Shown piece after piece: positions 45,770-57,030 of a stretch of DNA of 64,000 bases; position 1 is the first letter of the stretch; every line of letters begins with the position of its first letter. The notes under the pieces were generated by a model. That model searched no databases and had not been told where the DNA came from. It saw nothing but the letters and a program-made list of their open reading frames with translations. The translations under genes were made by a program, and so were the position numbers. The stretch is taken from contig OU862922.1 of NCBI GenBank assembly GCA_917880885.1, forward strand, positions 25,792,627 to 25,856,626. Reading direction: 5' to 3'. This DNA comes from Limnephilus marmoratus (Eukaryota; Arthropoda; Insecta; Trichoptera; Limnephilidae).

Positions 45770-46130
45770 TGAGAACAACTTTCTTTGTATTATGGTTATT
45801 TCAAACAATGTAACATATCATTGAATAAGAAGATAACCCTAATAATTATAATCTAAACGAAAATATGAAAAAGAACAAGACAATGAAAAATAAAAAGATA
45901 ACGGTCGCGGGACTCGAACCCAGAATATTCAATTTGAATTTGAACAACTTCCTTTTTATAACCTTTGTAGGTCATTTCCATCACTGTAACATATCTTTGA
46001 AGAAGAAGATAACACTAATCATCTAAACGAAAATATGAAAGAGAACAAGACAAAGTAAAATAAAAAGATAACGATCGCAACTGGGACTCGAACCGAGAAT
46101 CTCGCGTCAGATAGTATTGTATCGGCGTAA
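45770..46130. repeat. Tandem duplication of a T1 tRNA-like foldback half
   Basis: Two direct copies of about 170 bp (from about 45770 and 45945) each run GAACAACTT, TGTAACATATC, GAAGAAGATAAC, ATCTAAACGAAAATATGAA. Each then has a tRNA 3'-half on the minus strand: TGGGTTCGAGTCCCGCGACC complement at 45903-45922, and CTCGGTTCGAGTCCCAGTTG complement near 46078-46097. 5' tRNA halves are missing. Confidence 0.75.
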
Positions 46131-46257
46131 CGTGGTCTCTTCAAGGCTTACTTTATTACTTACTTCCAAAGATCCTTACTTTAAGTATTATAATAAAACA
46201 TATTACAAATAGGTTTCTCTTATTTTATACAAAAATAGAGAAGCACATTGCACTGCC

Positions 46258-46440
46258 GAAAACTTTACAATATTGAAAGAAGACTTCAGAAAACTTCATA
46301 ATATTGAAAGAAGACTGCAGAAAAATTTATAATATTGAAAGAAGACTTCAGAAAACTTTACAATATTGAAAGAAGACTGCAGAAAACTTTACAATATTGA
46401 AAGAAAACTGCAGAAAACTTTATGATATTGAAAGCAGTTT
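46258..46440. repeat. 31-bp minisatellite, about six units
   Basis: Units GAAAACTTTACAATATTGAA plus AGAAGACTGCA, starting at 46258, 46289, 46320, 46351, 46382 and 46413, with few differences. Confidence 0.9.
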
Positions 46441-47800
46441 TCGCGTGAAGCTAATGTATAAATCGGATTTACCTAATATTATTTTTAGCACAATGAAAAC
46501 GACATTAAGGTACCTACTAATACAAAACTTACACTTACAAAAGCGTAGGTACCTACTAATTTCATTTTTGATGCTGAATGATTTTTGATGCTTTTCGTGT
46601 AAATTGTCACGTACCACGAGCCGTCTTGCATTAAGTTTATATTATCAAATATTTTACACATTCTTGTTTTATGTTTATGGCGCCATAAATCCAAGAAGGC
46701 TCTAGGGTCTTCCGATCATTCGATCTCAATTTATGTGTTTCATTGATGGTAAGTAGCGTAAGCATATTGGGGACACTCGGGACATGGTGTTGTTTGTCAT
46801 AAACCTAAATTTAGATTTTAGTGCCTCAAAATGAAAGGCTAAAAGCTTCAAGTTTATTACCCCCTACATTAAGGTTGGGATGGATTAGTTGGGGGTCAAA
46901 TATACCAAAAGGGTGAAGATAAACGACAACACAATTTTAAGGAAGATTGTACCGGACGTGAATTTGAATTAAAAATTATTTACTTCTTCAAACTTCGCAA
47001 AACTTTGGTTTATACAAAGTAATCAGTTATTCATTATATAAAAATTATTTAATTAAAATTAATGAACAATAAATTGAATCACGGGGTCAAGCTGTTCCTA
47101 TGTGATATAAAAAAGAAGCTTGACCCCCCCTCACTTCCCCTACCCCACTGTGTACATACTCCTCACTTTTTCCCCATTTCTCCTCATTTTCCATAGTTTT
47201 TACCCACTTCTCCCTTTCCCCACATTTTCCCTCTTTTTTCCCCATTTCTCAATAGGCGTAGAAGCGGACAGCCGGTCCCTTCCTACTACATCGTCTGTGC
47301 GGCTGGCGACTACAGTGCCCGTCCCGTACAAGGATGCTTGCTTATTGATGACAGAAAAATTGTATTTAATAAATATTTCAAACGTACGCCCAGAGCCAGT
47401 GCATTTGAAAAATGTTGTAAAAATAGAGGAATTGGGAAGTGGAAGGATAAGCAGTAAATGAGGGATTGCAAGTAGATAATTGGTTGTTCAGATATGGTCA
47501 CAAATACAGATGTAGACATTTTAGGCTGTTTCTTAAAGCCAGATTTTAAATTAATCTTTCAGCGTCAACATTCATTGTGAAAACATAATTGTGTCGGACG
47601 CGCTGTAGAGAAGCCGAATCGCTGTGTGACGGGGTCACACGGATAAATTCGAGCACAAGTCGAGGCTCAACGTAACCACGGATCTCTTTAAAACTGTATC
47701 GTAATGACTATGTAAAACCGTTTGTAATTGTCAAAATAAATCAAATTTGGAGTGGGGGAAGAGTAGTAAACAAATAGAGAGGTTGTCTAAGAGAAATGCC
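46441..47800. other. Intergenic, nothing recognised
   Basis: Contains a pyrimidine-rich C+T tract at 47125-47250. An apparent open frame across it has low-complexity composition. Confidence 0.4.
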
Positions 47801-48342
47801 ACCATTGGCAGGGCTGGGCAAAATACATGCTTTAATGTAATTCAAATACAAATTATAAAACACTTTTTCGCATGTATTTACAAAATACAAAAATACGAAA
47901 TACAAAATTCTTTCAAGTCGTGCATTTGAAATACAAAATACAGTATTTTTACATTTTTTTATTTCAAATACAAAGTACAAATTACAAAATACATTTGGTT
48001 TGGTAGAACCTTTGTTGAACCTGGTTGCAATAAATTGTCGTAAGTGCCCTTATCAAAGGGTGCGTTTCTATAGAAGCAAAGTTGAGCAGAGTGAAACAAA
48101 GACGTGCAAAAATTGACCTATCATATTGCTCAGAAGACACATCTCATCTCCGCTCTACTTATAAAGTTTTGTAGTATAGGACCCAGGTGTTAGATAATAA
48201 TAATTATTATTATTATAACAAGACATTTGTATAGCGCAGTTTTGTGTTTTTTCACTTTAAGTGCGCTCTACTGCAATTAACTAAAAAATAATCTTTATTT
48301 TTGTTTTCTTAACTTTATGAGTAAAATCTCAAATTATAATAT

Positions 48343-48558
48343 TTAATTAAATGAAGACAATATTAGCGAAACTCAATCGAAAATCTGGAGACAAAAAAAT
48401 CTTTGCTTACATGGCAAGTACATACCAATTTGATAGAGCATTTGCCATGTAAGTAAAGGGTCCTGGGTTCGAGTCCCAGTGGAGCCGATATATTTTTCTG
48501 ATTTTTCTGTCTCCAGATTTTCGATTGAGTTTTGCTAATATTTTCATCATTTAATTAA
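48343..48558. mobile_element. T2 tRNA-like foldback nested in the hAT-like element
   Basis: The arms (TCGAAAATCTGGAGACA and complement; AATATTAGCGAAACTCAA and complement) bracket a tRNA-like fragment. The left-arm sequence recurs at 16-92. Confidence 0.85.
48437..48488 (+). pseudogene. tRNA 3'-part-like sequence
   Basis: GATAGAGCA resembles a D-arm 3' strand. TTTGC/GTAAA can form an anticodon stem, but U33 is replaced. CCTGGGTTCGAGTCCCAGT is a good T arm, followed by GGAGCCG. The matching 5' acceptor strand is absent, so it is not a working tRNA. Confidence 0.6.
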
Positions 48559-49139
48559 ATAAAAATTATCTAGTATTCAAAAAAATTTACTGCTTGATCT
48601 AATTAATCTAATGCTATTACACAAAAATAATGTACAATACAAAGCAATGACAAGTATAATATAATATGACACAAATATGATAGAAAAGGTACAATAATAG
48701 TACTATTATAGCACAGGACGTGTTGCCAACTCTAAATATTAACATACATAATATATTGCTCTGGATTCTAACGTTTTTAGTCTACATATTAACTATATCG
48801 GTTTATTTTTCATTATCATTATTAAGGTCGCTGAATGTATTTGAAAATGTATTTTGAAATACAAATTACAAAATACCTCAGCATCAGGTAATTGAAATAC
48901 CAATTACAAAATACATTATTAGGAAGTAATTGAAATACAAATACAAAATACGAATTTGTATTTCAAATACATATTTCAATTACAAGTAATTCAAATACTA
49001 CCCAGCTCTGATCATAGGGCGCTTTCACTTGGGCTCGATTCCAGGAATCGGGCCCAAGTGAAAGCGCCAAACTGGCAGCGATAAACTGCTACCGCTGTCT
49101 GTCCTATAAAATAAATATGGATCACAAACCCTCACAAGT

Positions 49140-49828
49140 CAGTATGACGTAAGCAAAGCTTTTGACAGAGCATTATGACCTTCGGACCTCCTAGACTTTC
49201 CAATATCTTTAATCAAAATCATCCATAGCTATCTTACGGATCGCACATTCAGGGTAAAACTAGACGAGATCTTCTCCACAGAACGTCTACTAAGAGCCGG
49301 TGTACCCCAAGGCGGACAACTGTCACCCAAACTCTATAAAGTATATACTAGCGACATTCCCGAACCAGTCAATCATAATGTAAAAATAACTCAATTCGCC
49401 GACGATACCAATCTCATTTCAAGTTCGACTGTCGCGACCACTGCTACAAGCCGCGTACAGATCCAAGCCACTAACCGAAGACTTTTGCAAACAATGGCGA
49501 ATTTTAATAAACCCCTCCAAAAGTGTTGCCACTGTATTTACAAAAAGAAGATTCAAGCAGCCCCCGAATATAGTAATGTTTGGGAAAAAAGTTCCATGGG
49601 TAAAATCTATAAAATACTTGGAAGTCACCCTAGATTCGAAATTAACGTGGCAAAAACATATTAATGATAAAGTAAAATCAGCAAATAAGTCAATAGCTTC
49701 ACTCTACCCCGTGCTAAGTAGAAAAAGTAGATTATCATCAGACAATAAATTACTACTCTACAAGACGACCATCAGGTCGGGCTTTTCTTACGCTGCACCT
49801 ATTTGGGGTCATGCAGCACTCACATAAA
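49140..49828 (+). pseudogene. Jockey-like LINE reverse transcriptase remnant
   Basis: The frames carry RT motifs in order: SKAFDR (motif A), a region like YLTDRTFRVKLD, GVPQGGQLSP (motif B) and QFADDTNLIS (motif C, the catalytic pair). KSIKYLEVTLDSKLTWQKHI and FSYAAPIWG come from the thumb and following region. A stop (near 49170) and at least one frameshift (between 49500 and 49580) break the gene. Endonuclease and ORF1 are absent. Confidence 0.87.
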
Positions 49829-50442
49829 CTTGCGTTGAATTCGCCGAAGTGGATTAGGGTCTCCACTCTTCACAATAACCAAACATTCCTCTGATAAAGG
49901 ATTTAATTGTAACACATTCTGAAAAATTTTATGCCGGGTTAGCCGGACATGAAAACTCCACCATAAACTCTTCACTGCATATAGTGAGAAAGAAAATTTT
50001 AAATACATTAAACCCAAGAAAATCCTCCGCAAGGAGTGAAATCCTGCCTCAAGTTGCAGTATAGTTTATTAAGTTTCACTTTCTCAAAAACCCTTTTAAA
50101 AACAAATTCCATGTAAAGTATCTTTAGATAATCCATTTAGTCTTACGTTAGAGTTAGTTAACTCATGTTTAGGAACTCTGGCCATAAATAATAACCAAAT
50201 CACAAGTCAGTTAACCAGCAACACTCACCTCGACTACACCCTCTATCTGTTTGCTCGCTGTACCTCACTTCGACAATGTCTCTATTCACCCTCTCTCTAC
50301 TCTGACCATCGCCTCACCCTAGCCACGGACTACCCTACCCCTCTCTGAAGTAGACCCGGCTACGTCATACGGAAGGATGCGAAGGAGCCTCTGGAGCGAA
50401 ATAATTAAAAGGAGCGACATTTGGCGCTTCCGTGGATTGGGA
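49829..50442. other. Intergenic, nothing firmly recognised
   Basis: Probably decayed transposon. A minus-strand frame at 49820-50032 has no motif I know. Confidence 0.35.
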
Positions 50443-50457
50443 ACTGCAGCGTATTTA

Positions 50458-51142
50458 TTATTATTATTATTTCCCTATCCCCATATGGGGTTGTGCTGGA
50501 CCTCGTCCCTTCTTCATCTTAAGTTACATTATTAATTTTGCAGATCCTTCTCAAATCTATCTGCACCTCCCCCAACGACATGTACAGGATTGAGGCTTGA
50601 TCAGACTACCTTGACTGTCCTTTGTCCTGCCTCTAACTACCCAACGCTGAATTTTCTTTTAGTCTTCGGGTATTTTACCCCAAATATTCAGTTAACATTC
50701 TTTGAGGCTTCACTGAGTGGTTGGCTAAGGGACACGGAAGCTAAGTGTAGTTAATGGTCAGACCGAAAGCCATTCACATTTTTTGTTGGTACTTGCCAAT
50801 TGATTTGAGATTTATTGAGTTACTTATGTTCTCTATTTTATGCAGGTGCTTGCAGGTTTTTACAGATGCAATGCCGCCTCGTGGAGCCTCATGAATGAGT
50901 TTTTCTTTTGCCCTGTTTAATTTATCTTTGTCTTACTAACCTATTTTTTGCATTTTGTTTTTCCTGTTAAGCACTTGCATACTGCTTACTAACAACGTAT
51001 GCAAGGACACTGGAGGTCTAGATTCGTTCAAAATAAATAAATGTAGCTTCGTTTAAGAAAAAAAAAATAGAATCTTGCGAGAGCCTTGAAGGAGTAACCA
51101 TCAGTTACTTATACCAGGGCGGGTAAGAGGTGGATAACTTCC
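50458..51142 (-). mobile_element. SINE2-like retroposon, second copy, 15-bp TSD
   Basis: ACTGCAGCGTATTTA flanks it at 50443-50457 and 51143-51157. The left end TTATTATTATTATT is an (AAT)n tail on the minus strand, giving the orientation. 50695-51135 matches 44221-44694. The left ~240 bp (50475-50694) have no counterpart there. Confidence 0.9.
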
Positions 51143-51157
51143 ACTGCAGCGTATTTA

Positions 51158-51929
51158 CAGGACGTGTGTGCCTCACCTTGTCTGGCACAAATAATAATTA
51201 AAACAGTACGTAGGTATATTTATTCTTCAAATAGACTTATTATTGTTTTATTGATTTCAATTATATTTGAGCACAAGATTCGTAATAGAGAAAAATCGGC
51301 TTAGTTCATCAAATACCAGTAAATTATTCGTATTTCATTGCATTGTAACCGACATGACATCTCAATAAAATATTGAATTTGTCTTTTGGGTGCCTCATTC
51401 TTAAAAATAATTTATCAGAATCAATTAGTTTTTCATTTAGCGGCCTACCAATAAAATTGATTCTCCAAATGCCCAAACCAAAAGCTCCAAATGCCTAGGT
51501 GTATAATAATGATCAGAAACTGCGATTTCGATGTAAAAAAATAAAAGCACTTACCAAACGATTTTTTTTATTGCTATTAATCTTCGACCAAGTATACTCA
51601 ATGCTATTAATCCTTCGAGCAAATTATGTACGTTGTGGGTCATTTATGGCGTTTTTCACTTAGAAACACACAAATAAAATTTTCACAAAATGTCAGGGCT
51701 GCTTTAACTGGTTATAGAAAATAATCAACTACGTATTTAATGTTTAACATCTTGTCCTCACTTGCTTTTGAGTATTATTACAAAAGTGAATCAGGCAATG
51801 AAGAACCATTTGGAATCTATTTCAAGAAATTGTATTAGAATATATGGGTGAATATGGTAAGCAGGTAAGACATCTGAAGACCACACTGATCTTGTATCTT
51901 ATTCCTGGAATTGAAGGCCATCAACTGAG
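51158..51929. other. Intergenic, nothing recognised
   Basis: No gene or repeat identified. Confidence 0.4.
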
Positions 51930-52129
51930 TGGAGGGTCTTATTAAAGTTACGGACGTATGAATCCATCCTTCCCACTTCGGTGCAAGCTAAGAAGGTGAG
52001 CAAATGCATTCGCCCGGGCACCCCCGCTAAATCACCAAACTTAGCGAATCATTTGGGGTGACAAATGGGAAGGGTATTAGTTTTCCAATAAATGATTCCC
52101 GGGGTGGCGGTATCCATACTCCCAAATTG
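51930..52129 (-). repeat. Interspersed repeat R, internally deleted copy
   Basis: CTGAGTGGAGGGTCTTATTA, ACGGACGTATGAATCCATCC, then a jump to GTGAGCAAATGCATTCGCCC and on to the head CATACTCCCAAATTG. Confidence 0.8.
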
Positions 52130-52314
52130 TCTCAGTCTCCAATCCTATCGAACACCGGCAAAAATTCGTTAGTAATAAAAATTTTAAGCATATATCTTGC
52201 TCTTCATCACCAACTTGGAAACAATATCAGTATTATCCGATTAAACAGTACCTATGACCAGCTTCGCATGAAATGTTCTTCCAGTTGGTAAACTAAACGT
52301 ATTTTTTTGTTATT

Positions 52315-52455
52315 TTTGCGGTGTTTTATGTCTCCTTCTTTAGCCAATGTTTCGGACAGCGTTACAGTGTCCATTTAGGGCAGATCCGGCAGAACGTTGG
52401 CTAAAGAAGGCGGTAGCGCAACACGGCATAACACCCCAAAAACAAATAATGAAAA
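52315..52455. repeat. Foldback repeat G, copy 2
   Basis: CTCCTTCTTTAGCCAATGTT at the left pairs with AACGTTGGCTAAAGAAGG at 52393-52411, and the right arm continues CGGTAGCGCAACACGGCAT. The centre holds GGACAGCGTTACAGTGTCC, itself a hairpin. Confidence 0.75.
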
Positions 52456-52801
52456 TACTTTTGGGCGTGAAAATCTAAAAACGTATCTATATGTATTTTG
52501 TTCACCCTCCACTTTCGGTCAAAGAAATTCTACAAAAATTTTCGTAAAACAAAAACTAGAAAATCATTAAACCACAAATAGAAAACACGCTCTGTAAACT
52601 AAAAACATCTACTTATTTGCATAAATATCGCAAATTATAACTTATGCATTACGAAAAGTAAATAAAAGGCAATAAAATTATAATATTTCAACAGCGAAAC
52701 AATATTTACGGCACTAGATCGGTAAATACGCTAAAACGGCGAAAAGTGACAACCCTGCGGTGCACTGCGTGTGTGACAAACATTGACTAACATGGCATGT
52801 T
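52456..52801. other. Intergenic, nothing recognised
   Basis: No gene or repeat identified. Confidence 0.4.
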
Positions 52802-52850
52802 AGTGATCTACCTAAAAGCTTCGCATTGCGAAGCTTTTAGGTAGATCACT
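52802..52850. repeat. 49-bp perfect palindrome
   Basis: 24-bp arms, AGTGATCTACCTAAAAGCTT plus CGCA and its exact complement, around a single T. Confidence 0.95.
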
Positions 52851-54514
52851 GTAAAATCTGTAATATCAACAAACCGTGATATTGAAATGTTTCTCGATCA
52901 TCCCAATAGATGTCTCTAAGTGTTCCGTATTTTAAATTATTCGAAACACATAACGTAAACGAGGAATGAAGGCATAAAAAAGAGCGCGTAAACGCGTAAA
53001 TTTTGTATGGTCGTCCTGCAGTACGCGACAACGAAGAGCGCGGAAACGCGCTTATGGCACAGGACCGATTAGGATATATTATGTTGTTACTATTGGATAA
53101 TAATTTGGAATCGGGTCACGTCAAGAATTTGAAAAAAAATCAAGAAATTCTGATTCGATGATTCTGATTATTGATTCTTGATTATTGATTCTGATTATTG
53201 ATTAGCGCGCTTTGTTTCTCTATTTCCAGAGAAAATCGCTAATAATAATAACGGTTAAATTTAACGGGTACATTTTTCAAGAGCTTTTCAACATTTTATA
53301 GAACTAGAACTTATTTAGGAGTGAATAGAAATTTTGGAAGAAAATTCTTTACAGAAAGTTTTGTTAAATTAGAGAAAGGTTTGAAATTTATTGGATAACG
53401 TGTTAGAGAAATGTGTAGTCGTGTAGTGTGGACAATCAAATAAGTGTTAAGTGAGTATTATGAACAGAAGATGATGAGAAATACGTAGTATTAATTTAAT
53501 TGGAACCTTTCCGATAACAAAATAACCACTTACCCACCTTCGGCTACGCCGCGATCAGAACCACCTTTATCCGCTATGGTTACTGCCATCTATTGAGGAA
53601 TTCCGAAACAATGACGTTAGGCCTTCCAGTAACCGATTATTGAAGAAAATGTACGGTTTGATAACATGATAAAATTCTTTTCGTTCACAAAGCACTCCTT
53701 TTCCACTTTTTTTAAGCCAACTTCCAAAAAAAATCTTTTCGTTCATGGTTGAATAGTTCTAATTTCCTTTTATTCAATATATCAAAATGAAAAATGTTAA
53801 TATGTATTATGAATAACATAATAAAATTATTATAAAGTGATTTCAGTGAAAGTAAATTTATTTAATTAACCACTGGAGCGATTTCGGTCGAAAAATGGAC
53901 CACTTTTATTATTCTGCGATTGATTTCGGTCCAAAAATGGGCCACATTTTCCTACCATTCGTAAAACATTTATTGTAATTATTTAAAACATTTCTTAACT
54001 AAGAGTCATCCAGTGAGGCCAACATTATTGGATTGTACTATTAAATGTTAAATGTTGTATCGAAATTTAAAAAAATGAACTTATTTTCACTTTAGGTACC
54101 TGATTAAGGTTACCTTGTAGGTGCCAAGAACATTCATGGGAGATCTCATGTACTTTTTTATGCTCCGGTAAAGAGGACTTGTGCCTTCAGAACGTAGGTA
54201 CCAGTTATCAGAGCATCTCAACTGCTGCACTGACCATCGTTGACATTTTCAACATCACTTACAGACAGTTCATAACTATTTGTTAACGAATGTCACAAAA
54301 CATTTAATTTTATTTCATGTTATGTTTTATTTATATCGATAATAAAATTCGTACAGAATGAGGTAGATTTTAAGATTAATAGCATAATAACGTTTATAAT
54401 TCCACAATATGATATTACCATTATAAAGTTTGTATGAGTTCCTGTCCGCGACAACTTATTTCTAGATTTTAAATACCTACTTCGAATAATTTAAATGTCA
54501 TCTTAATGAAATGG
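52851..54514. other. Intergenic with simple repeats only
   Basis: (GATTATTGATTCT)n simple sequence at about 53140-53205. Two tandem units of GCGATTTCGGTC.AAAAATGG near 53879-53950. Otherwise nothing recognised. Confidence 0.5.
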
Positions 54515-54517
54515 TAA

Positions 54518-54630
54518 GGGAACGTACCCATACTACGTGACACGTTTAGGGGGGGTCTTCAAAATGTCACGCTTGGTACAAATGAGCGGTGGCGGGCTTA
54601 GATTTTTGGTCACCGGGGGGGGGGACGTAG
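54518..54630. mobile_element. Harbinger-like MITE B, 3'-truncated copy
   Basis: GGGAACGTACCCATACTACG, two G runs and GGTCACCGGGGG as in the complete copies, then broken off just inside the second G run. Confidence 0.82.
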
Positions 54631-54676
54631 ATATTCCCAGGCAGTGGACGTAGATACGACCACTGCCTGGGAATAC
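54631..54676. repeat. Hairpin, 16-bp perfect arms
   Basis: TATTCCCAGGCAGTGG and its exact complement around a 14-base loop, right where MITE B is truncated. Confidence 0.85.
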
Positions 54677-54801
54677 AATATAGCAGATTAAAAAAATAGT
54701 TCTAAAAGCGAATTACAATGTTTTTAACAAACTGCCTCAGTAGAGAAATCATTTCCCTTGTTTGATTTGGGGAGTAAGGCCATTATAGTTTATAAAAATC
54801 A

Positions 54802-54950
54802 GAGTGTGCAATTCACACGCGGTAGAAGTGAAACCTTATGAAAACTAAAGTAGACAAGAGTAGGAAGGCTACAAAGCACCGCACAAAGAGGAAACCGATT
54901 ATTCTACCTCATTCTCTCACAACGGTGCTAAAGAAGTTTTCACTTGAAAA
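54802..54950. repeat. Repeat S, copy 2
   Basis: Follows 38458-38690 with one deletion (about 60 bp) in the middle. Confidence 0.75.
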
Positions 54951-54967
54951 ATTGTCAATACGTAAAT

Positions 54968-55005
54968 GTTTTTCATATTTGTAGGTACCTACAAATATGA
55001 AAAAC
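54968..55005. repeat. 38-bp perfect palindrome
   Basis: 19-bp arms, GTTTTTCATATTTGTAGGT and complement, meeting at GGTACC with no loop. Confidence 0.95.
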
Positions 55006-55941
55006 CTCTGCACAAGGAAAAAATTTAAAAAATTTGAAGAATAACAAAGGCATTTTAATTTTTTTTTAAATAATACAGATTAGTTTCGCTATGCATAAGT
55101 TTTTGAAATAATAAAATAAACGTCCCCAATTTTGCAACTTAGAAAATGGTGTCTGGAGTCACGATCTTCAATAATATACTCGTACATCAAACAGCAGTAC
55201 AGACAGACATAAAGGTGGCAGAGGTTCTAAAGAAAGCATAAAAATATATTTGTTTAGGTGTTCTTTTTAATGTCAAATAACTAACATACAAGACGTCTTA
55301 AAATAAATAAAAATTGCAATCCGCCACAATAATACATTTACAAACCATACATTTTGATTAAATCAGCTGTAAAAATTGTATGAAAAAATAAAAAAGTTTG
55401 TAACGATAAATACTAAAAAAAATATGATTTGTTCAAGGCATAGAAAACTATTAAAAAAATTAAGGAATCGGTTTATCACTTTTACCTAATGGATGCTAAA
55501 TCACAATCACAATGTAGGAATTCCATTTTGGAGTCTTAAAAATAATAATTAATCCTACCTATATGAATTACTTATATTACAAGGAAACAGGGAGGTGTTT
55601 TGTCCATATAAACGTATTCCCCAATTTCCTCTCTGGATTTTGACACTACGTCAAATATTTTAAATATAATATAGATATCGACCACTACTGTGTCGGTACA
55701 TTTTACTTTTTTGATAAGTTACTTCTTGTTGGAGTTAGGACCCTCCAAAAACCGTTAAAATTGATTGATTTGAACGCCATCAACAGAAGTTCACTATACA
55801 AACGAGACAACATATTTTTACAAAACAAAACGTAGAGACGAGTATTTTCTTCCAACACAGTTAGTAAAAAAAATCTTAATAGTCGATCGATCCAGTTTTA
55901 GGGGAGTAAAATGGGGAATACAAAACCTCGATTTTCATGAC
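55006..55941. other. Intergenic, nothing recognised
   Basis: No gene or repeat identified. Confidence 0.4.
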
Positions 55942-55947
55942 TTTATT
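55942..55947 (-). promoter_or_regulatory. Candidate poly-A signal of the sugar transporter
   Basis: AATAAA on the minus strand, about 540 bp past the transporter stop. It is the first clear hexamer I found downstream; cleavage would fall near 55920. Without transcript data it is only a candidate. Confidence 0.35.
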
Positions 55948-56325
55948 TAGGTATTATCAGCCTGCGGTGCAGTTGTCTTTTTCGCTCAGTATTCGGGGGA
56001 GTGCAAGTGGCATTGGCAGCAACAATTTGTTAAAATACATATTTTTAATAAAATACTTTTTTTCCAGTAGGTACAATTCTTGTAGCGGGACTATTGTAGA
56101 TATGATGTTACTACTAATCAGAACGAACGGACGGAAATACGTCAGGTTACCATAGGAGAACGCAACCCGATTTGTAATCCACATTCCCGAAAATCCCGAC
56201 CTGTATTTTGTCCTGGTAACAGTGTTAAATAATATAACTTTTCTCATATAAATAAATGTATCATTCAACACTAGTGTCTGTTAAAAATAAGTGTTGACCC
56301 TTGTAGGTACAGTACCTAAATAGAG

Positions 56326-56365
56326 GAACCAAAGGATCAACGTACGAACGTTGATCCTTTGGTTC
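56326..56365. other. 18-bp perfect hairpin in the presumed 3' UTR of the transporter
   Basis: The arms GAACCAAAGGATCAACGT and its exact reverse complement are separated by four bases (56344-56347). It lies about 120 bp past the transporter stop codon, so it would probably be transcribed. The loop is too small for a typical microRNA precursor. It could be a small foldback insertion or an RNA stability element. Confidence 0.75.
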
Positions 56366-56486
56366 TCACAACTTCCTCACAAAACATAGTCGCACATCAA
56401 TTAAAAAATACAACATTTTAAAATACGACATATTTTGCCAAACTCGGCTTGAGACTCGATACATCACAAGATAAATAAATTGTAAC

Positions 56487-56877
56487 CTATAATTTAGTAT
56501 TCTCGCCTAGTTCATTATCCACGTGCACTTGCTTCTCAATACTCGAGATATTCGCAGAATTATTATTGATATTTTTCTCTTTACTAACTTTAGCGTTTAC
56601 ACATCTGTCTTTAAATATTTTTCTACTGATGCAATCGTTGGCGAAGATTGGCATGTGTTTTCCTAAGAACTCTCGCTCGATCTCTTCGAATGGCTTCCCT
56701 TCCGTTTCTGGCATCAGGAAATACATGGCGATCAGTCCCAAGAAGCTGCAACCGGAGAAGAGCCACATGGAACCATAGAGGCCAAGTGATGTCTCCACCT
56801 CGAAGTATAACTTTGAGACGATGGAGTTCAGGATGTAACTGAAAGCAGCTGCTATTCCACAAGCCGTTCCTCTGCCC
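56487..56877 (-). CDS. MFS sugar transporter, terminal exon with TM11-TM12 and C-tail
   Basis: This last exon on the minus strand completes the split Arg codon and continues GRGTACGIAAAFSY, giving TM11 and TM12. PETEGKPFEEIEREF then follows, the PETKG-type motif that ends the MFS sugar-transporter core. The remaining ~60 residues form a polar tail rich in Lys, Asn and Glu, and a TAG stop falls at 56489-56487. The acceptor is TTTTCAG at 56878-56884. The intron before it is 4.9 kb (56878-61789) and full of repeats. Substrate (trehalose, glucose or other) cannot be decided from this half of the protein. Confidence 0.93.
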
Positions 56878-57030
56878 CTGAAAATAAAATAAAAATTGAT
56901 ATTACTTTTTAAATATTTTGGTAGAATGCCATCATTTTGTGGTTTGACATCATATAATAGGAAAGAAAACTAGAAGTGCCTTCGTGCAAATGTTCCATTT
57001 ACCCATATAGCCCAGCGCTCTGTCTACTTA

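Larger units (their letters stand above)
47809..49010. mobile_element. hAT-like non-autonomous element (~1.2 kb)
   Basis: Left end CAGGGCTGGGCAAAATAC, right end complemented CAGAGCTGGGTAGTATTTGA. Both ends are full of ATACAAAATAC-type words over several hundred bp. The flanking 8-mers ACCATTGG (47801-47808) and ATCATAGG (49011-49018) agree at six of eight positions. No transposase frame. A T2 tRNA-like foldback is nested inside. Confidence 0.8.

Noticed and set aside
47120..47461. 113-codon plus-strand frame
   Set aside because: First half is translation of a C+T-rich tract; no motif in the second half and no splice context.
48410..48490. Functional tRNA gene
   Set aside because: T arm is good but the 5' acceptor strand and proper U33 are missing.
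53870..53960. Another piggyBac end (TTAACCACTGG)
   Set aside because: No matching inverted end with TTAA found; only a two-unit tandem repeat is present.
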